A stretch of 64,000 nt of DNA. Source: Zeugodacus cucurbitae. Taxonomy: Eukaryota; Arthropoda; Insecta; Diptera; Tephritidae. The notes under the pieces are model-generated. The model was not told the DNA's origin and did no database searches. It saw nothing but the letters and a program-made list of their open reading frames with translations. The stretch lies in NCBI RefSeq assembly GCF_028554725.1, contig NC_071669.1:1689501-1753500 (forward strand), given 5' to 3'. Position 1 is the stretch's first letter. Each line of letters begins with the position of its first letter. The position numbers were made by a program, and so were the translations under genes. This document shows positions 25,367 through 37,541 of this stretch, in pieces.

Positions 25367-26400
25367 TTTATATAAGAGCCTTTAAATCCTCCTGGTGTAT
25401 GATTCTAGTGGTTTCACAAATTACGATGTTGTTTTCACATACTTCTTATACAATCCAAAATGTCAAAGTCAGCTGTAGAAGATGAACCGAAAAAAAATTT
25501 AACAAAATGTAGTGCTGCCATATTATAATGTGTACTCAAAATTGCTTTAATTTTCTTAATTGCATTTTAGATGATGTTTTTCATATAAAATATCACAATA
25601 AGTTGTATAAAGCTCACTACCACACACAGTCCATTTTCAATTGATATTTTCGATACGAAGACTATTAAAATTTTTCGTGAATAATTTCGGTTCAAGTGTT
25701 GCTTCGATCACCCTGTGTCGTATTCTTGTACATACGGCAGCACTTTGTTACTTTATCGCGCTTTTTCTCTTTATCTTATCGTATGTTGTTTTGCAAATTC
25801 TGCAAAGGAAGTTTGAAAGCTTTTCCAGCGTCGCCGATAAGCTTGCAATTGTAAAATAGTTAATGGAAATTGTGTATTAAAATATAGGAAGTATTCCTAA
25901 AGATTTGCAAACCAATTGCTTAAATGATTGATTGGATATTCGACATAATTTAATATTTATATTCTTGCGAGAAAGAGCACAAAAATAATGCGCAATAATT
26001 CATGATAACCAGTGCAAATATGAACAAAGGATAAGGATAAATTTGTGAAGGACAAACAAAAACGCTTCTAGAAACTATCGGCCATTCCCATAGGCAGAAA
26101 ATAAAGACTTGTCTGATTGGAAAGCAGGCAAAGCAACTGTCTTTTTCTTAACGATTTTAAAAATAGTGGACAGCTCGCAATTTTTTTTGTTAAATCGTTA
26201 ATATTTAGGTAAGCAGCAGATTGTGCTGACGTCGTGTTTTCAAGTTATAAATAGAAACAATGGTATTTGTGGTCAGTGTATAGCAGTCTAAAGTTAAATA
26301 AAAGGCAAATGTAAAAAACTCGTTAATTTGATGCATTCATATGTATTCGGTGTATCTTGTTCAAAATTAAGTGGATGAATAATTTTCAAGCGATCAGCTG
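25367..26400. other. Tim14: TIM14 upstream region and intergenic DNA
   Basis: The TIM14 5' UTR and promoter should lie between 25367 and about 25500 on the minus strand. The rest is AT-rich with no supported gene. A 72-codon plus-strand frame near 25641 has a hydrophobic stretch but no ATG start. At 26208 there is an AG/GTAAGC junction behind a T-rich tract that looks like a splice site, but nothing around it supports an exon. Confidence 0.5.
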
Positions 26401-26469
26401 TTTGGCGTTTACATCTGACCTCGCTGTAGTGCTATTGGAGGGACTGAAATGTGCACATCAAATAAATTC

Positions 26470-27204
26470 GAATTGGATAAACAATAGTGCTCTCTCTGTC
26501 TCGCTAGTACGTATTGTGTGACGTATTCGTTGATTGTTTTTGTTAGTTCTGCTTGGCAGTGCAATAAAGTTTACATTTATCTGCTTACGTATCGTTACGT
26601 CTTTTATGGTCATCTCATTCGTTTTCATGGTTTCCGCTTTGGCATCTTCTGCATACGAATTTCGAATTTCCACTGCGTCGAAGAAATATTGTCAAAAAGT
26701 GTCGAAAAAAGCTGCAAAGCAAACGTAGAGATAACAGAGCGAATAAGAAAAAAGTGGCGAGTGACACAAACAGGAAAGTGGTTGCAGTAACAGTGAGAAA
26801 AGTGTTTCACAATTTATTTTCTTTGGGTTATTCAATATTATTTATGTTTGGAAAACAAGTGGAATAATAAGTATTTTAGCAATTAAGCGAAAGATAAAAT
26901 CGAAATAAGTGTGCGTGTGAATGTTCTCTTTGTATTTGGACCAGCTAACTGTGGCTCAGGTCATAGCTCTGCTGCCTAGTGCTCGTGGTATTGGTGGTAG
27001 TTTTAGCATATATTGTGTGCTCCCACCCCTTTAATAAATCACTCGCTGCAGCTGGTCCAGCACACTACCAAAAAGTGTTTTTAACGTCATTAAGCACAAG
27101 TGCAACCGCGAAAGCCCTTAATTAGGAGCACCTCCAATTCGAACAAACCTAGCTCACCAGCAAATTCAACAACATTTTTTTTCTAACTTAAACGCATTGC
27201 ACAG
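26470..27204 (+). promoter_or_regulatory. 5'-UTR-like, A-rich leader region of a plus-strand gene
   Basis: Sequence rich in GTGAAA, AAAGTG and CGAAAT strings typical of fly 5' leaders (about 26690-26920), preceded by a CTCTCTCT tract at 26489 that could bind GAGA factor. It leads to a strong donor at 27263. No TATA box is obvious and I cannot fix a start site. Treat as a candidate only. Confidence 0.3.
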
Positions 27205-27262
27205 CCGTCAAACTGGAGCGTATACCGGAGTACTTGCGCGACACCGTCGACTGGCTTATGGG
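27205..27262 (+). CDS. Candidate 58-nt coding or leader exon
   Basis: The tract TTTTTTTTCTAACTTAAAC then GCACAG precedes 27205, and GTAAGT begins at 27263. One frame between them reads VKLERIPEYLRDTVDWLMG without a stop. That looks like real protein (charged, amphipathic, one Trp), and the same frame is closed by TAA at 27189 just upstream of the acceptor. Alternatively it is the end of a 5' leader whose ATG (27258) sits two bases before the donor end. I do not recognise the peptide. Confidence 0.35.
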
Positions 27263-30200
27263 GTAAGTGTTACTGAATCTATATAATAACTATTTTCGAC
27301 AATTACGCTGCGAAACATGTTAATATTTAGTTTATTAAATTTTATGTTTTAGCAACATATACATATTTGACCATTCCGTAGCAGTTGACCAAAATAATCA
27401 AGTTTCACCGAGTTCTGCAACACAGCTTAGACTGTCACAAAATCCTCTCCAAAACTGTCGTCCCCATGTCAGCAAGGCCCAACACCAGGCACTCACGTCA
27501 GCCGTCACATCGTTGTTTGCTGTGGGTGCACCTGCTGTGGGACACATACGTAGATTCTGTTATATGTACAAAATATTGTACATGTCATAGTCATAGTATC
27601 ATAGAATACTTTGTACATTTTCGTTTTGTTTTTTTTTTGGCTGCTGTGTGTACAAAGTACTTATGCACATATTGTGTATAAAAATACTGGCTATGACTGC
27701 CTGCCACTTTTTGCCGATTGCTTCGTCGCTTAGTTGGCCGCTTGCCAATTGCCCTCATTTCAACAAATTTTGCCACTAATTCAGCCACCACAAGCAAGTA
27801 ATCTTGCTGCCGCTGCTGTTTTTGCGTGCGCTGTCCTGCTGTTGCCCACTACCACTTGGCACAATAATCTATTCTCCTTGCCGCTGTTTTATGCATTTTC
27901 TATACATGCGCTTGCTTATGTTCCAAGTTAAAGCCACACTATGTCATTTTTCATTTCATTTACATTTGCCATCTATCCTATCATATCACCCACTTATCCA
28001 CGTACAGCACAACAGCAACACACACACACACACAAAATACACTTTCATATCAAAAAATCTAAGCCATTTCGTTTTCTGAATCACTCAAGAAAATGTTAAG
28101 TGTAGACTTTTGTTGTTGTACTCCTGCTTTAGTTCTAAAATAGCTTGCCACTCTCATGTTTGTTTGTATGTTTGTATATTCGTATATTTGTGAAAATTTT
28201 GTGCTTGTTTGTTTTGTTATGTATTTTGGGATTTTTCACACGCTTTTCACATTCATAGTTCGGCCAAATCGATGTTACTTATTGATTTCTCAATTCGTTG
28301 TGCTTTCTTTAGCTTTGCTGAAGTATCGTCTGCAAATTTCTATATTTTGTGTTTGCCATTTATTATGCCTTTTGTTGTAACACAAATGCTTACGTATTGT
28401 TTTTGTTTTGTGCACAAACAGTTTCTTGTTACGCATTGTCGTCGTCTGTCAGACATACCCTTGTGTGTGGGGTCACTTAACAATCTGAGTGGTTGGGTTC
28501 TGTGGCGGAAAATGCGAGGTATTTCGCATTGCTAGCGAAAAGGATCAGTTGTGTGTGCTTTTGTGATTTATAACTTTATTAATTAGAAATGTAGTGATTT
28601 GGGTTACGCAGGCTTTGTGGTTCTCGATTGTTTTATACAGATTTATAGTTCTAGATAGTCTAATGAAGCTGAAAATTGAATAGTTATGAAGTGAAGTTTA
28701 TGTCTCACTTTAGAATATCTTATTTTTGAAGCAAAACCTTTTTCTTATTTGTAGGATATGCCTTAAAAGCCTTCAAAGAAGACAGTTGACCCAACAACAC
28801 CGAAGGAAAACTTTTAATTTTGAACAAATCTAATTTAAAATCTAAATATCTTTTACATATATATTTTTTATTGTAGAAAATCCATTGCCGGACTCAATTG
28901 TTTCACACGTTAAACCGACTACCTACAATCAGCTGTGATATAGATCGGTACTGACATTTCTTAAATGTATTTGCCATTGAGGTCACCCATTATGCTATTG
29001 CTGTGCAATAAAAGTATATTTGCGGAAATTGCTTATCTCAAGTGACTTTCTATTGAAACATGCAATTGTGTACTATTTCTAGCAGCTAATTAACTGTTTA
29101 TTGTCTAAACGTCATACGTCAAATGCAGTTGTAGTTGTAGCAAGCAACTAGCTGCTGCCGCCCACCTATAACTCTATGTATAGGCAACAACAATCGCAAA
29201 TATACTAACCGCTCATACATTTACAATTCACATTTTATTTTTGCTCGCTCAAATATTTATTATTTGTTTATATATTTTCAAGATAATACGCAATGCCAAC
29301 AAAAGTCTCGGATCAGAACAGTAACAGCAATAGCAAGACCACAAGTCGTACGGCTTTACTTTTATCAGTTCATTGACTTGCTGGTAAACAGACGAAAGAT
29401 TGTTACTGCTGCATTGTTGTTGTTGTTATTATTTCATTTCTGTTAATTTTACATTAACTTATTGTTGTTGATTATTTGCCCGTTTATGTTTGTATTTAAC
29501 TTGTCGATAATCGCAATTATGTCAGACAATTTTTTTTTTTTGATTGCTTGAGTGTTATGAAATTTTGAAAATTGCATTGTTTAAATAAATTATATTTAAT
29601 GCTAATTAATATTTCCATTTATCCGGGCACGACTCGAGCGGGCGGTAGCCGCTGTGTCTAGCAGCCGCTGTAGCGCGGCACGTAGACAGGCGTTTGATGT
29701 ACGCTCAGTCTCCAGACAGCCGGGTTGATTATTTTGCACGCCGTTATCTGGTTCATCTTAATTACATACTGAATTATCGCGTTTGCGTTGAATTTTGAAA
29801 AGCTTAATTGTTATTGTAGGTACATACATGTCAAGCTATAGTCATTGCTTTCGAGTTTTAATAATTTCAATTAAACAATTGTTTCGTCTACACACACACA
29901 CATGCATACATAAATGTATGTGAACACCGAGAATTATAGATAAAATCAATCAGAACTAAACTACATGTGTCCGTCGCTTTTTACAGCGAGTTTGAATTGT
30001 TTACCAACCAAGCACCGATTAAACCTGATTTTACGCTATCGAATGGATGACTAATGCGTTGCCAACTATCTCTTATGATTCATGCAATATATTAATTATC
30101 TATGTTTGTAAATAAATTTATTTTAAAATTAATCTTTTAATTAGAATAAATAAATAATTGACAGCTGTCAAGGTTTTACCACCAAGCATAATGTTGCCAT

Positions 30201-30874
30201 ATGAAAATAATTATTTTGCTGTCAATTCACCAACGCTTTTCGAAATGCTTTCATTTAAATATGAAAGTAAAAATTTCACGCCCGTTTATCCAGCTCAGTC
30301 CCCCAAATACAAACATAAATAGATATTTCTTAAAGCCTCCAATCATCGTACGCTTTTTGCTTGACTTTTAAGGCAATATTAATTCCCCTTTTACAGCGCG
30401 TCTGTTGGCTAACCCAGCAACTGTTCCGTTCACCTTGTCATTTCACTTGTCTGAAGGTCATTTCGGCATTCAGTAAATCCTCTAATATGTCGTCTTAGCT
30501 TATCGTTCGGCTCTTAAGCGTTTCGAATGCGTTGACCTCGTGCTCATATCTGTCGCTAATCTGCTGGCAATAAATCTGTGCTTTTTTATGATTTTTCTTT
30601 TCCTTCCATTTTTTTATTTAGTTGGCTGATTTTGCACTCAACCTTCTATTGAACTTTCACTGCGTGAGATTTGTGTCTCTGTGCCAGAAATGTGTAACGT
30701 TTTTACTGCAGTGTTGTTGTTGTAATATTATGTAAATAATGTATTCAATTTGTTTCTGTTTTAACTGTGTCATTCCTTGGTCAATTTGATATATGGGTAA
30801 GATAGTCTTGTAAAGGTTGATGAGGGAGTTTATCACGTTGTAGTCGAGTGTGTGACTTGTTGTTGTAACGATTA

Positions 30875-31300
30875 TCTATCCCTGCCGGAACGGAATGTTG
30901 TTGTAGTAGCGGCATAAAACATTCCGCAAATAATTTTGAGGAATGCTGCCGATTTGACAGTCCTTGGCCGGATAAAATTCCGGGCCCGTTCCGGTTGCGT
31001 AGAACCGACTGTCGTGATACTTATCTGGTGTAGAGGTTATCCGTTGTCGTTGAAGTCATCAAACGGGAGGCCCAGAAACATGCTGTTTCGATGGGGTCGG
31101 ACCAAACGGAAAGGGGTGTTAGATGAGTAGGGTTCGTTGGGTATGCAAAAAGGTGGTTAGTCTCATGCGGGGAATCATTGTATTTTGTATGTCGGGGTTT
31201 AGTCTGGATAAGTAGGAGTTTAACCTGCTACAATATCCAGATCGAAGTTGCGTAAGGGTCACTCTGGTTTCACGCTGTGGCTGTTTTTAGTGTGTGGCTG
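30875..31300. repeat. Possible dispersed repeat with GTAGAACCGACTGTCGTG block
   Basis: A GC-richer island than its surroundings, with CCTGCCGGAACGGAATGTTG, GTTCCGGTTGCGTAGAACCG and ACTGTCGTG. A related block (GTTCCGATTACAT...GAACTGTCGTGGG) occurs at 61509-61557. Two related blocks in otherwise unrelated AT-rich DNA suggest a decayed dispersed element. Boundaries and family are unknown. Confidence 0.35.
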
Positions 31301-33639
31301 TCTTTGGGTGCTACCGGGGCTAAAATTCTGGTCGTTAAAAATTCTAAAATTCTAGAAAAAACATACAAATAATAGACTCCTCTCTATAGACAGTGTATGG
31401 CCCCGACCTGTAAACTATTTTCGGACTTTAAAATGTTCCTCATGAAGAACCATCGTAGACGGCAACCGATTCCACTGATAACCTCCAATCTTCTCTGTTA
31501 TTTCCGCCTCAATTTCGATTTAGCTTAGAAGTTCAAGGTGCGTTGCTCTTATCTCTGATGTTTCATGTCGTTGGTCAAGGCTTCATTGTCATCATGAATA
31601 TTACATCTTATAGTTAACATATATTCCTGCAATTTCACTTAATTCCACGCCACTCTGCCTTGCTTAAGTCAAATGGTCCCCCAAGAGATGCAAATAATAT
31701 TTGTTAAAAGCCTTTTCACATTTAAAATTTTAATTTGGAGAGAAATATCTGTTTTTGATATCCCACAGCGGCGCCATTACTCACCTCTCTAGATGCTGCC
31801 TTAAACACTTTAGCCTTTTTGCTACTATCTTTCAAATATTTATGCAAATAAATGTTAAGTAAGAAGCGTACAACAACAAGAACAACAACAACATGTTCAT
31901 ACACTAGTGATGCTGAGAGTAAGCACAACTAAAGTGTCCTTTGCCTCTTAAAAAATTCATTAACTTAGCAAAAGTGAAATGAAAATTCTGAGCACGGCAA
32001 CAACAACAACAAAAAATTACATGAAAATATAATATATTTATATAAGTATGTATGTATATAAAAGTATATGTATGTTTGTATATGTATTTAGGTGCTCTCT
32101 ATGTCATATGCCACGTACGTATCTACCATAAATGTGGCAACGCTGGCATATCTATTTATTTATAATCTGCATAATTGGAAACGGAATTGGCAAAAAGAGG
32201 CCAACCAACAACGGTGGCACAGAAAATCCTTTGCGGCAGCAACAACAAAAACAACAAAAACAACAAAAAAAGAAAAATAAATAATAATAAAAGAAATTGC
32301 AATAATGTGGAAAAGGCAAGATGAAAAGTGGTCCATATTACATGGACACAGCTGACTTACATATGCATTTGTACGTGTGTATGTATGTGTGAGTTAATGC
32401 AAGTTTTGCATTTTTAAGCGTGTCTCTGTGTGTGTGACTGTTCAGAATTATGCCACATGTCACATATGTCTGCTGCTGCTACTGCTGTCACTGTGGCACA
32501 TCTTCAAACCCAGGCTCAGCCATCGTTCATCATTGGCATCAACGAGCTGCTGCCTAAAGAGGTGCAGGCATTTGTAGGTGTGTTTTTTTTTGTAGATGTG
32601 TGTGTCTGTGCTGTCGCCGTGAGTGTCGGATATCAGTCTGCTGGCAGCAGGCAGCAGTGCAAATTGTGTACTATTGATTTTCAACACTTTAGCGCCAACT
32701 GTCATAAAAAAAGAACCCACAACAACAACAACAATAGTAAACATAACATCATATATCACACAGTCAGTCAGTCAGTTCAGTGACTAAGTTTGCACACTCA
32801 AGTGTTGTATTCACGCATACAAACATACAAACATACTTGCAACAAACAGCTGCTCTTGCATTCTCAACAGCCTCCTCCTCCGTATAGCACAAATAACTTT
32901 ATGACACTGCAACTGTAGCCACAACCACAACAACAACAATTGTCATAAAAAGCGCCAGTGTGGGCTGACAGCGCATGCTATGAGCTGAAAAGTCATCACT
33001 GCTGTGGCAAAATGGGAGCTTGTAAATTGAAAATGAAATGGCATGGAAGCGCGCTGTGAGAGGTGTATAAAAACCTTGAGAAAACATTAAACAAACTTTA
33101 ATTAAATTAGAAGGCGGCAGTGCGACAACTACAAAGCAAACACACATACACACGGTCACAGAGAGATAGACACAGCCATTGAGCGCTGGCAAGTGTCTAG
33201 GAAATCACTTTCGCTTGCGTACGTGATTGATTTTTGCACTGCAACAACACATTGGTACCGCAACAACAACAACAACACCATAACAATAGCCAAGCACTAA
33301 AGCAGTCGGCTTCGGAATTTAATTTATTTTCATTTTTAACTGTGCGTTCTCGCTGCCTGGCGAGCGACCACCCACGCCGCCAAGCCGCGAACACTACTTC
33401 TCCACTTGCATGCGTGCAACACTGCCACAATTGGCGTTGGTTTGGGGTAGTTATTGTTTGCAGTTGCTTTTGTTGTTGTTATTGTTGCTGCTACTTTGGT
33501 TTGGTCATTAAATCGCGCTTTTGTCTGATTTCCGACCACGGTCAACGGTGATTGCAACGAAAGATCGTCGGAGAAGTCAAGCGCGAGTACGGTGTAGTGC
33601 TACTGTTGAATTTTTGCTTGTAGAAACAATTATTTATTG

Positions 33640-34215
33640 ACTTTTTTAATTTTGTAAAAGGAAAATATTAATAAAAAAAGGAATAAATAAAATTAATTAC
33701 TACTTACTTGCTATAAACATAATTATACTTTCAATTATTTAATTTTTTCCTATTTAATTTAATTTAAATTTTTTTATTAATTTTGTTTAATTTTTTTTAT
33801 TATTTTTTTACATTAAATTTTGTTTAATTTTTTTAAATTTAAATTTTTTTAATTTTTATAATTTGTTTTGATTTTTTTTAATTTAATTTTTTCTTAATTT
33901 TTATTAATTCTTTTTTTAATTTTTATTTTATTTTTTAATTTTTTTTTAATATATTTTTTTTTTATTTTTATAAATTTAATTTTTTTTATTTTTTTTCAAT
34001 TCTTATCATTTTTTTTTGTAATTTAATTTTATGAATTTTTTTTAATTATTATTAATTTTTCTAAATTTATTTTTTGTTTTTTTTTCAATTTTTATTATTT
34101 TTTTTTTAATTTAATTTTTATTAATTTTTTTTAATTTTTTTTAATATATTTTTAATTTTTATTATTTTTTTAATTATATTTTCTAATATTTCTTTCATTT
34201 TTATTTTTTTTTTTT
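33640..34215. repeat. AT low-complexity block of TTTTTAATT-type runs
   Basis: Nearly 600 bp made almost only of T and A, in repeated TTTAATTTTT and TTTATTTTTT strings, with strand asymmetry (T-rich on the plus strand). No coding content. It ends about 350 bp before the leader of the coding exon at 34738. Confidence 0.95.
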
Positions 34216-34737
34216 CAACTACAACCATCAATTTTACAATAAATTTTCCGAAAAAAATATTTTTTTACCTTGAAATTACTTTCAAAAACATAATTTTGCA
34301 TTCATTTCCTGCTTCCACATTATGTTATTATTCCATCAAAATATCACTGTGCCTTTCGCTTTTCCTATGTGCGCCGCATTTTCCTTCCGGTTTTTCTGCT
34401 TTATTTTTTCTCCAATAAGTTTCGTTGTTGTTGTTGTTCCAACATTTATGTCAGGCGTCATTTTCGCCACCATCGGCGCTTCAAGAGTCGTGCCACCAAT
34501 ATTTTTGTTGTTTTTTTTTGCACTTTCCACACGACTGCCAGCTGGTTTTGTGTGCGCGCCAGCGATTTTTAGGCTTCAGTCGCATTCGGCAATTTCGTGC
34601 GGTTTGTTGCTTCCACTCGAGCCGCCACACACTATTTGCATTCGCATTTGCATTGTGTGCAGTGAATCCGTGCGTTCGCATTTCATACGCATTCGGTGCA
34701 TACGCGTCGCATCCTTGCTCCTGTCTGACGCACCACA

Positions 34738-35039
34738 ATGAATTGGGCCATTTCGAACTTAACGGGCGGCAATCGTGTCAGTCGCGCCATACTCGTGCGC
34801 TACTCCGCCGTGCCTTTGGCCTCCGATGCGGCGGATTCGGTGCCGCAGACACCATCCGCTTCCGGTGCATCGAGCGCGAACGCGTCGACCACAACATTTC
34901 CGGGTGCCTCGTTCCTGCATGCGTCGTCGTCCTCGACGTCGCGTCACAATATTCCTGGACGCGCTGTGCGCGGTGGTGCCGCCGCCACACAGCTAGCACT
35001 GCCACTGGATGTGGAGGAGACGGTCACCTGTTTTTGTAG
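34738..35039 (+). CDS. N-terminal coding exon of an unidentified plus-strand gene
   Basis: ATG at 34738 in a good fly context (CACAATGA) opens a 100-codon frame beginning MNWAISNLTGGNRVSRAILV and ending LDVEETVTCFC, then AG/GTAAAT at 35039/35040. The next in-frame codon after the donor would be a stop, as expected of an exon end. Composition is protein-like: a Ser/Ala/Thr-rich, probably disordered middle flanked by structured-looking ends, with GC-rich codons unlike the neighbouring AT-rich DNA. No signal peptide or membrane span is visible. I do not recognise the family. Overlapping frames on both strands are shadows; this one has the best start, composition and splice exit. The remaining exons would lie beyond the window or across a >16-kb intron. 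Confidence 0.6.
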
Positions 35040-36618
35040 GTAAATTGCCAAAGCGCGCCTTGTCAGCGTTCAGCCTTAAGTAATTTTACTGCAGCTACTT
35101 AAATTTTCGTTTTACCCTTGACCAAAATTTTGTTACAAAGTTGCACAAATTACTTTTCTCTAAGCCTTTCTAAAAATAACACCTGTCTAGCTCGTTCCAC
35201 CGCGCGGGTAGTCTAATTTGTGTGCATTGTTGTTGTTGTAATTTTTGTCTTCTTATTTAGAACCCCTTGTTTGTCTTAGCTAACGGTATATTCGACTTGC
35301 GTCGCTAAGGTGTGAAACTACAGCAAACTTATAGGTCTTCGCCTCCCTGCTTAAGTCTCTACAATTTGTAGTGCAATCGATATTTGTTTGCAAATTTTTA
35401 CTGTTGTTGTTGTATTTAGTCACCATCTCCCACACCACAAATGTTGTCTAAATATAGTAAAAATAAAACACTCAAGTCGCTGGCCGGCGCTTATGTATCT
35501 TTTTGTAAACGAAATTGTTTATTATTTGCTGTAGACGTCTACGAACCAATATGTATTGGTTGGCGTCTGTAATAGTCCATTTTTTCCACAGCCACTTCTG
35601 TCTCCGGCACTCAGCCCCCTCTAGGTCATTCAAATATAACATATTCGCTTTTCTTATAAATCAGCCCAAGTCTCCTTAGTCCCTCTTCCTCTCTCTCCGT
35701 CGAACATAACCTCACTGCTATCAGTGAGGCCCACTTCATTCAGCTGAAATTTTGGTAATTGATCTAAGAGCCTGCAATTAGTGGAGCCAGCGTCTCGCAG
35801 TCTTGCGATCTAGCAGAAAATCACAGATTCACTTACTTATAGACTCAACTTCCAAATAAATGCGTCTATAATTATGAAAATATACGGCGTAAATAATATC
35901 TACTACTGCCTCTATGTTTCACTGCTTCATTATGTCTGCTCATAATTGTTTCGTCTCTTGGAAAATTTGTATAAAAAATGGGTAAAATGAGTGACCTTAC
36001 AATGCTTTATTATTTATGATTATTCCGCATTTGTTTTTATTATTTTTGTTTTTGTTTTTACATATTATTATTTGTTTTTTTTTTTGGCATGGCGTACGCT
36101 ATGGTCCATGAGCATTCATTCGCCTTCACTAACACAACCGACTCACTGACTGACTGCCTGACTGCCTAACTGACTGCCTGAGTGGTCGACCTGTTTGCTC
36201 GGCGTCCGACCCAACGCCCTAATTGCCGCTTTGCATGTCAGTTTGTTTCCACATCGTTGCGTTTTTTTCGCGCTCACTGTACATTAAACCGTTATAAGCA
36301 AATACACAATCGCATCAAATATATATTTTGTGCATTTCCATATTTATTTGTCTGCTTATGAGGCGCTCACCATAATTCCCATAAACCGTAATTTGAGCAA
36401 AAGTATAATACACATCACGATAAGTCATAAAACATTAAAAAAGAACGCTCGCATATAAAGTGAGTCGTTCGAGATTTGATGTGCGATTGTGCTGGATTTC
36501 GCTTTGATTTGAAAATGAATTTTGTAGGTCAGAAATATTGAAATTTGGTTCTTGAAAACCGACATGCGAGGCAAAGTTTCTAATGTAGGACATGCAAATT
36601 ATTTGAGTGGGGGAAGGT

Positions 36619-36639
36619 CATTCTACTTTTGGTAGAATG
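36619..36639. repeat. Short perfect hairpin
   Basis: CATTCTAC, a five-base loop TTTTG, then GTAGAATG. The eight-base arms are perfect and the outer bases partly continue the pairing. It is too short for a microRNA precursor. Confidence 0.5.
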
Positions 36640-37124
36640 GTCACCGGTTGGAGAAGACGCCTTCTTCTTTTAACAGAACTCTCAAACTTTTAGAAACCTG
36701 AAAAACATTCTACAAACCTTTTGTGGCATCTTGCTGAGTTTACAGAGCTTAGGCGGTTATAGATCCATGTCCCCTTGAATTCAACACAAAAGAGTTTGTG
36801 TATCCTTCATTAAAGTGGTATAACTGCTTGATATTTTTGCCTTATTGGTCGCTTATATATTTAGAAGTTGTCTTTCGTTTCGCTACTCTCCAATATTAGC
36901 TGTATTGAATTATCGGTAGGTTGTCCTTCAGCCATTATAGTTCTCGTTGTTCCAGATGCATAAAATATTTCCTAAATAGATTTGGGTTAAGTTGGTATGG
37001 TGACAGAACTTGGCTGGATATAAATTAGGGTCCCATTTCGTTTTAACTAACATGGAAACATGTCCTCCGACAATATAGTTAATAGTTCCATAAATGACTC
37101 GCTTCGGTATGGAGTATGGCATAT

Positions 37125-37541
37125 GAGATGTGTTCAAAAAATAACGGGCATACATCTTCAAAATATTTTCCATTCGATATTATGCGCTTCCTCTAATCGT
37201 CAAAACATTACTTGATTTTTGGGATAGCCTTTGGCTCTTTCAGCGATTCCAGCTAGAAGTATGCTTGTAAAATGACGGACCTTTAAAGTTCTCCTTATTT
37301 TTGGAAAAATGAAAGGGGTCACATGGGGTCATGTCTTTCGAACATGAAGTCCGGGGCATCGTTACAGTATTGTTTTTGGTCAAGAATTTACGAACAAGCT
37401 ACGAAGTGTGAGCTTTTAACAAATGGAAACATATCTCACCTTAGCATCTGCCACAGACAAAGCCAGCCAATTGACAATTGGACTCTTCAAGCCCCTGAAA
37501 TATTCATTTTTTAAATCCCCGTTATTTTTTGAACACACCAC
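37125..37541 (-). mobile_element. Decayed, internally deleted mariner element
   Basis: Inverted ends ATGTGTTCAAAAAATAACGGG-type at 37128 and CCCGTTATTTTTTGAACAC at 37519 bound a ~417-bp copy. On the minus strand the interior resembles the C-terminal half of a mariner transposase: a KSSHFVACS-like segment, DQKQYCN in place of the usual AKNNTV block, and ESLKEPKAIPK. It is broken by stops and frameshifts. A full mariner is about 1.3 kb, so most of the transposase is missing. It shares ends and interior blocks with the copy at 42160-42615. Confidence 0.8.

Larger units (their letters stand above)
27263..34560 (+). other. Non-coding stretch, probably intron or intergenic
   Basis: About 7.3 kb with TTG/CAA, CA and CATA runs, a possible dispersed repeat at 30875-31300 and a ~580-bp poly(T/A) low-complexity block at 33640-34215. 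No coding exon could be supported in any frame; longer frames here are T-rich, CA-rich or lack an ATG. Confidence 0.5.

Noticed and set aside
25641..25859. 72-codon frame with a hydrophobic stretch upstream of TIM14
   Set aside because: Starts with TTG, no ATG, T-rich DNA readily gives hydrophobic residues.
26190..26215. AG/GTAAGC junction after a T-rich tract, another possible recursive site
   Set aside because: Weak, interrupted pyrimidine tract and no evidence that the position is inside a plus-strand intron.
34425..35039. 204-codon alternative plus frame overlapping the exon at 34738
   Set aside because: Has Cys/Phe/Arg-rich shadow composition and no ATG at its start; the 34738 frame has the better start and exits at the donor.
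36619..36639. Hairpin as a microRNA precursor
   Set aside because: Arms of only about eight bases, far shorter than a pre-miRNA stem.
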